From: Cyanobium sp. E1_MAG_00006
Lineage (GTDB): Bacteria; Cyanobacteriota; Cyanobacteriia; PCC-6307; Cyanobiaceae
Direction: 5' to 3'
Assembly: GCA_027488975.1 (NCBI GenBank)
Contig: JAIYAQ010000037.1
Coordinates: 1 to 64,000 of the forward strand
Length of the DNA stretch: 64,000 bases
The first letter of the stretch is position 1. Each line of letters starts with the position of its first letter. The notes beneath the pieces were generated by a model, which was not told the origin of the DNA, did not search any database, and saw only the letters and a list, made by a program, of their open reading frames with translations. The translations under genes and the position numbers were made by a program. Shown here piece by piece: positions 59,557 to 64,000 of the stretch.

Positions 59557-61422
59557 TCAGCCGATCCCTCGTGGCGTCAGGCAATACGGGCATTCCAGCC
59601 ACTCATCCTCCAGGCCGGCGCCGCACCCCTGGCAGCTGATCGTGTGCAGCGCCTTGGCCCGCCGCTCCGATTCCAGGCCTGAATCCGTAAGGATCATCCG
59701 CTCCACCTCCTCGAGGGTGGTCCGGCCCTGCCGCACCAGATCCAGGCTGTAGCCGAGCAGGGTTTTCATGCCTGATTCCACGGCAAGCTTGCGGATCTTC
59801 TCGGTGGTGGCCTTCTGGGCGATCGCGGTGGTGAGGGCTTCGTTGAGCCGCAGCACCTCATAGACACCGATCCGGCCCTTGTAGCCCAGTCCCTGGCAGG
59901 TCGGGCAGCCTGCGCCGCGGCTGTTGCGCTTGGCCTTGTAGAAGGTGATGGTCTGCTCTCGGCTGGCCAGCAGGCCGAAGCGTCCCAGCTCCGCTTCGCT
60001 GGGCTTGTAGGCCACGCGGCAGTCGGGGCAGACGCGGCGCAGAAGGCGCTGCGACACGATTCCGAGCAGGGAGGCGCTCACCATGAACGGCTCCACACCC
60101 ATCTCGGTCAGACGGGCGATGGCGCTCGGGGCATCGTTGCAGTGCAGGGTGGTGAGCACCAGGTGACCGGTCAGTGCTGCCTCGATGGCGGTCTTGGCGG
60201 TCTCCTCGTCGCGGGTTTCCCCCACCAGCAGCACATCCGGGTCCTGTCGCATGAAGGCGCGCAGGGCCATGGAGAAGTCGTAGCCCTTGTCGCGGTTCAC
60301 CTGGGTCTGGGAGATGCCCTTGAGGGAGTACTCAATCGGGTCCTCCACTGTGGAGATGTTCACCCCCGGGCTGTTGCGTTCCGCCAGGAGCGAATAGAGC
60401 GTGGTGCTCTTGCCGGAGCCGGTCGGGCCGGTCACCAGTACCATGCCGAATGGCTTGGACCCCATGTCGCGGACCGTCGCCAGTGCCATCGGGTCGGAGA
60501 TCAGCTTGTCGAGGCCGAGGTGGGTGGCGCCGCTGTCCAGCAGACGCATGCACACCTTCTCGCCGTAACGGGTCGGCAGGGTGCTGACCCGCAGATCAAA
60601 CAGCCGGCCCTGGTAGCGACGTCGGATCCGGCCGTCCTGGGGCATCCGCCGCTCGGCGATGTCCAGGTCGGCGATGATCTTCACCCGTGAGGTGACGGCC
60701 GGGATCAGATTCTTCGGCAGCCTTTCAATCGGCTCGAGCACGCCGTCCTGGCGGAAGCGGATCAGCAGTCCGTCCTCCTGGGGTTCCATGTGGATGTCAC
60801 TCGCGCCGCGGCTGAGGGCGTGCACGAGCACCTTGTCCACCAGGGTCACCACAGGGGAGGAGGTGGAGGCGTTGAGGTTCTTCTCCACATCGATGTCGGA
60901 GAAGTCCTCGTCGGCCACCTCCTCGAGCGGGCCGCTGAGCTGGAGGTCGTCCACCAGGGAGGGCCGGATCCTCTCGGCTGCCTCAACCGGATCGAGAGGC
61001 TCGTCGTCTTCCTCCTCGGCCTCTTTCACAGGATTGTCTTGATCGGCGCCCTCGGTCTGCGCTGCCTCCAGGTCCGCTGCTGTGCGATTTAGCTCCGCCT
61101 CGATGTCGCCCTGGAGGGCCAGTCGCAGGGCCAGGTTCAGGCCCGCTGTAGCACCGAGCTCCAGAAATGCCTGGCGCTGCGCCTGGCTCCACTGGGTCGG
61201 CACGGCCACCGTCAGGGTTGCGTCATCTCGTCGCGTTGGCAGACAGCCCAGCTGACGGCATTGGTCCTTGCTGAACCGGTCGCTCCAGTTCCAGCGCGCA
61301 GCACCGGCTTCAGTCAGATCCTCCGCGGAGAGCACCACTTCACCCAGCAGCAGTTCCACCTCCAGCCGCTGCTGGGCTGCGGTGATCGCGGGAGGAACAG
61401 GACGGCTTGGGGTGAGGGTCAT
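59557..61422 (-). CDS. pilB: Pilus assembly ATPase PilB with extra C-terminal zinc ribbon
   Basis: Extends type IV pili. ATG 61422 gives 621 residues; the ORF upstream runs into the grpE leader and is not family-like. After an N domain and an acidic linker come [20 protein letters not shown], Walker [41 protein letters not shown], Walker [21 protein letters not shown] and [20 protein letters not shown]. The usual tetracysteine site is CPDC with CPTC. A second Cys4 ribbon, C597, C600, C611 and C614 (CQGC, CPYC), ends the protein. Divergent from grpE. Confidence 0.95.
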   Translation of the reverse strand: MTLTPSRPVPPAITAAQQRLEVELLLGEVVLSAEDLTEAGAARWNWSDRFSKDQCRQLGCLPTRRDDATLTVAVPTQWSQAQRQAFLELGATAGLNLALRLALQGDIEAELNRTAADLEAAQTEGADQDNPVKEAEEEDDEPLDPVEAAERIRPSLVDDLQLSGPLEEVADEDFSDIDVEKNLNASTSSPVVTLVDKVLVHALSRGASDIHMEPQEDGLLIRFRQDGVLEPIERLPKNLIPAVTSRVKIIADLDIAERRMPQDGRIRRRYQGRLFDLRVSTLPTRYGEKVCMRLLDSGATHLGLDKLISDPMALATVRDMGSKPFGMVLVTGPTGSGKSTTLYSLLAERNSPGVNISTVEDPIEYSLKGISQTQVNRDKGYDFSMALRAFMRQDPDVLLVGETRDEETAKTAIEAALTGHLVLTTLHCNDAPSAIARLTEMGVEPFMVSASLLGIVSQRLLRRVCPDCRVAYKPSEAELGRFGLLASREQTITFYKAKRNSRGAGCPTCQGLGYKGRIGVYEVLRLNEALTTAIAQKATTEKIRKLAVESGMKTLLGYSLDLVRQGRTTLEEVERMILTDSGLESERRAKALHTISCQGCGAGLEDEWLECPYCLTPRGIG

Positions 61423-61537
61423 CGCCGGGCGCCGGCAGCTGGCTCCGAAGTGGGCTCTGAGGTGCGGGCTTCCGCCAATTGTGAGGAGGAACCCCTTCAG
61501 AGGAACATGTTTACAGCAATTCTCCGGTTCGGACAGC

Positions 61538-62281
61538 ATGAGCGGCGAGACCACCCCGTTCCCCATGGACTCCGCCGAGGACAGGTCCGAGGCCAGCACA
61601 CAGGCCAGAAGCGAGGCTGCCGCTGAGGCCGCCGGTGTGGATGCGGATGTTCAGGACAGCCCCGCATCGCAGGCCTCAGCTCCGGAGGTCGCCGCGGTGC
61701 CTGACCCCACCGAATCTGCCCAGGTGAGTGATCCGCCGGAACGCCTCCGGCAACTGGAGGGCGAGCTGGAGTCTCTGCGCAGCGAGCATGAGGCCCTGCG
61801 CAGTCAGTACATGCGCATCGCCGCCGACTTCGACAACTTCCGCAAGCGCCAGAGCCGCGACCAGGAGGATCAGCGCCTGCAGATCGCCTGCTCCACCCTC
61901 AGCGAGATCCTGCCGGTGGTGGACAACTTCGAGCGGGCCCGCCAGCAGCTGGATCCTCAGGCCGAGGAGGCCCAGACCATCCATCGCAGCTACCAGGGGC
62001 TCTACAAGCAGCTGGTTGAGGTCTTCAAGCAGCTGGGCGTTTCGCCGATGCGGGTGGAGGGAGAGGCCTTCGACCCCAGCCTGCACGAGGCGGTGCTGCG
62101 CGAGCCCAGCGAGGAACACGAGGAGGATGTGGTGATCGCGGAGCTGCAGCGCGGCTATCACCTCAACGGCCGTGTGCTGCGCCATGCCCTGGTGAAGGTG
62201 TCGATGGGGCCCGGTCGTGGCGGGGCCGGCGGGGATTCCATGCCCCCGGTTGATCCGGAGCCCGCTGAGCACGGGGCCTGA
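61538..62281 (+). CDS. grpE: Nucleotide exchange factor GrpE
   Basis: Releases ADP from DnaK. ATG 61538 gives 247 residues: an acidic Ala/Ser-rich leader (about 1-70), a long coiled coil ([20 protein letters not shown]), then [18 protein letters not shown] and the beta domain [39 protein letters not shown]. It is followed by dnaJ after 3 bases. The pairing of grpE-dnaJ with a divergent pilB is also known in Synechococcus elongatus (from memory). Confidence 0.95.
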   Translation: MSGETTPFPMDSAEDRSEASTQARSEAAAEAAGVDADVQDSPASQASAPEVAAVPDPTESAQVSDPPERLRQLEGELESLRSEHEALRSQYMRIAADFDNFRKRQSRDQEDQRLQIACSTLSEILPVVDNFERARQQLDPQAEEAQTIHRSYQGLYKQLVEVFKQLGVSPMRVEGEAFDPSLHEAVLREPSEEHEEDVVIAELQRGYHLNGRVLRHALVKVSMGPGRGGAGGDSMPPVDPEPAEHGA

Positions 62282-62284
62282 TCG

Positions 62285-63412
62285 ATGGCCGACTACTACG
62301 ACCTGCTGGGTGTGGCGCGCGACGCCGATGCCGACACCCTCAAGCGGGCCTATCGCCGTCTGGCGCGGCAGTACCACCCCGACATCAACAAGGAACCGGG
62401 CGCTGAGGACAGGTTCAAGGAGATCGGCCGGGCCTACGAGGTGCTCAGCGATCCTCAGACTCGCTCCCGTTACGACCAGTTCGGCGAAGCCGGCCTGGGC
62501 GGCGGCGGCGGCATGCCGGACATGGGCGATATGGGGGGATTCGCCGATCTGTTCGAAACCTTCTTCAGCGGTTTCGGCGGGGGCCCAGCCGGCTCCGGTG
62601 GCGCCGGCGCCCGCCGTCGCGGACCCCGCCAGGGGGATGACCTCCGCTTCGACCTGACGATCAGCTTCAGCGAGGCCGTGTTCGGCCAGGAGAAGGAGAT
62701 CCAGATCCGCCACCTGGAAACCTGCAGCACGTGCAGTGGTTCCGGCGCGAAAAGCGGCAGCGGTCCCACCAGCTGTGGCACCTGCGGCGGCGCTGGTCAG
62801 GTGCGCCGCGCCACCCGGACCCCCTTCGGCAGCTTCACCCAGGTGGCCCCCTGCCCCACCTGCGAGGGCACAGGCCAGGTGATCGCCGATCCCTGCTCCG
62901 CCTGCGGCGGCCAGGGGTTGCAGCAGGTGCGCAAGAAACTGCGGATCAACATCCCCGCCGGCGTGGATTCCGGCACCCGGCTACGGGTCGCCAGCGAGGG
63001 CAATGCCGGCCAGCGGGGCGGCCCCGCTGGCGATCTCTACGTGTTCCTCACGGTGCAGTCACACCCGACCCTGCGGCGCGATGGCATCAACATCCACGCG
63101 GAGGTCACCATCAACTACCTCCAGGCGATCCTCGGCGACACGATCGAGGTGGAAACCGTGGAGGGTCCGGCTCAGCTGGAGATCCCGGCTGGCACCCAGC
63201 CCGGCGCTGTGCTCACCCTGAATGGCAAGGGCGTGCCCAGGCTCGGTAACCCGGTGGCGCGCGGCAACCAGCTGATCAGCATCAAGGTGCAGCTGCCCAC
63301 CAAGCTCAACGGCGAGGAGCGGGAGCTGCTGGAGCAGCTGGCAGGCCACCACAGTGCCCGCGGCCAAAAACACCCACACAAGAGCGGGCTGTTCGGCGGC
63401 CTGTTCGGCTGA
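62285..63412 (+). CDS. dnaJ: Chaperone protein DnaJ
   Basis: Co-chaperone that loads substrates on DnaK. The 375 residues have the J domain with the HPD motif ([20 protein letters not shown]), a Gly-rich stretch ([16 protein letters not shown]), and four zinc-binding CxxCxGxG repeats: [24 protein letters not shown] and CSACGGQG. The substrate-binding domain follows ([20 protein letters not shown]). This is a full type I DnaJ. It forms an operon with grpE. Confidence 0.96.
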   Translation: MADYYDLLGVARDADADTLKRAYRRLARQYHPDINKEPGAEDRFKEIGRAYEVLSDPQTRSRYDQFGEAGLGGGGGMPDMGDMGGFADLFETFFSGFGGGPAGSGGAGARRRGPRQGDDLRFDLTISFSEAVFGQEKEIQIRHLETCSTCSGSGAKSGSGPTSCGTCGGAGQVRRATRTPFGSFTQVAPCPTCEGTGQVIADPCSACGGQGLQQVRKKLRINIPAGVDSGTRLRVASEGNAGQRGGPAGDLYVFLTVQSHPTLRRDGINIHAEVTINYLQAILGDTIEVETVEGPAQLEIPAGTQPGAVLTLNGKGVPRLGNPVARGNQLISIKVQLPTKLNGEERELLEQLAGHHSARGQKHPHKSGLFGGLFG

Positions 63413-63422
63413 GGACCTCCGC

Positions 63423-63689
63423 TTGAGCACCCCGTCTGCCCATCCGCCCAGCTCGGGCGCCGCTGGCGAAACCAGTCTTGATCTGCGCGGCACCCCCTGC
63501 CCGCTCAACTACATCCGCAGCAAGCTGGCCCTGGAGAAACTGGAGACCGGTGCCTGGCTGCAGGTGGAGCTGGATGCCGGCGAACCGGAGCACATGGTGA
63601 TGGCCGGCCTGCGCGATGCAGGCCATCGGGTGGAGCGGGAGCCGCTGGAGCCGGGGATCGTGCGGTTGCGCATCCGCCGGGATGGCTGA
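63423..63689 (+). CDS. TusA-family sulfur carrier protein
   Basis: The 88 residues contain the TusA core SLDLRGTPCPLNYIRSKLAL with Cys26, and LQVELDAGEPEHMVMAGLRD. The usual CPxP signature reads CPLN, so the Pro two places after the first Pro is lost, as I recall for picocyanobacterial members. Role may be sulfur transfer for tRNA or cofactors, unproven. TTG 63423 with GAGG about 10 bases upstream is the likely start. It overlaps rsgA by 8 bases. Confidence 0.8.
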   Translation: MSTPSAHPPSSGAAGETSLDLRGTPCPLNYIRSKLALEKLETGAWLQVELDAGEPEHMVMAGLRDAGHRVEREPLEPGIVRLRIRRDG

Positions 63690-64000
63690 GCCCTCGGCGC
63701 AGGTTGAGGGCCTTGTGACGGCCCTGGAGGCCAATTTCTGCCGGGTACGACTGGATGGCATCGATCCAGCCGCCGCCGGGGAGTTGCTCTGCGTGCGCCG
63801 CACCCGCCTGGGCAAGACCGGCCAGCGCATCTACGTGGGTGATCGCGTGCGTGTGGAGGGGATCGACTGGTCGGCGCGCCGGGGGGCGATCGCCGCCGTG
63901 GCCGAGCGCCGCACCCAGCTGGAGCGCCCTGCTGTGGCCAACTGCAGCCGGGTGGTGGTGGTGGTCGCTCTCGAGCAGCCAAGGCTCGACCCTCCCCAGC
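63682..64000 (+). CDS. rsgA: Ribosome small subunit GTPase RsgA, cut by window edge
   Basis: Late 30S assembly GTPase. Only the first 106 residues are in the window: the N-terminal OB domain with VEGLVTALEANFCRVRL, LGKTGQRIYVGDRVRVEGID, and the transition to the GTPase domain RRTQLERPAVANCSRVVVVV. The circularly permuted G motifs lie beyond the edge. ATG 63682 lies inside the end of the TusA-like gene, so translation is probably coupled. Confidence 0.9.
   Translation, partial: MAEPSAQVEGLVTALEANFCRVRLDGIDPAAAGELLCVRRTRLGKTGQRIYVGDRVRVEGIDWSARRGAIAAVAERRTQLERPAVANCSRVVVVVALEQPRLDPPQ

Overview
The window looks like a piece of the chromosome of a high-GC picocyanobacterium of the Cyanobium/Synechococcus type. 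The support is a photosystem II gene (psbZ), a group 2 sigma factor, an aspartate kinase with four ACT domains, cyanobacterial families of unknown function (HpsJ-like, DUF502, DUF1400), a SecA without a zinc-binding tail, repeated HIP1 octamers (GCGATCGC), and a gene order around dnaN, purL, purF, queG, nusB, ftsY, argH and grpE that resembles the origin region of Prochlorococcus and marine Synechococcus. The order comparison is from memory; no search was run.

Layout, left to right. 1-4.1 kb: a sigma factor cut by the window edge, the Mg transporter mgtE, a thioredoxin-type peroxidase, a pair of fluoride channel subunits (crcB) and a small secreted protein. 4.1-14.1 kb: gyrB, miaA, infC, a dienelactone hydrolase, a GntR regulator, cysE, secA, a GNAT acetyltransferase and tRNA-Gly(GCC). 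14.2-18.6 kb: a leftward run psbZ-ribH-rfbA-rfbC-rfbD-rfbB giving riboflavin precursor and dTDP-L-rhamnose. 18.8-26.6 kb: mutS, cobH, a single-chain Phd antitoxin/PIN toxin fusion, holA, a DUF6165 protein and lysC. 26.6-32.7 kb: dnaN, a PRC-barrel protein, purL and purF, all leftward.

32.7-33.1 kb is the only stretch over 300 bases without a gene. It is about 50 % GC, carries several TTTTCC-core motifs resembling DnaA boxes, and lies next to dnaN; I read it as the candidate replication origin. 33.1-42.6 kb: thrC, a DUF1400 protein and an ABC1 kinase leftward, then recN, a membrane protein and uvrA rightward. 42.6-57.1 kb: a gyrase/topoisomerase IV A subunit, a TPR protein and queG leftward, then HpsJ-like, DUF502, nusB, ftsY, a PP2C phosphatase, argH and an RNA-binding protein rightward, dusA leftward and a flavoprotein rightward. 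57.1-61.4 kb: pilB-pilT-pilC, the motor and platform of a type IV pilus, leftward. 61.5-64 kb: grpE, dnaJ, a TusA-like protein and the start of rsgA.

Most of the window is housekeeping. The points of most interest are the one-chain toxin-antitoxin fusion with a TGTAC dyad in front of it, the candidate origin, a probable inversion spanning that origin, a low-GC core within pilC, and a second zinc ribbon at the end of PilB.
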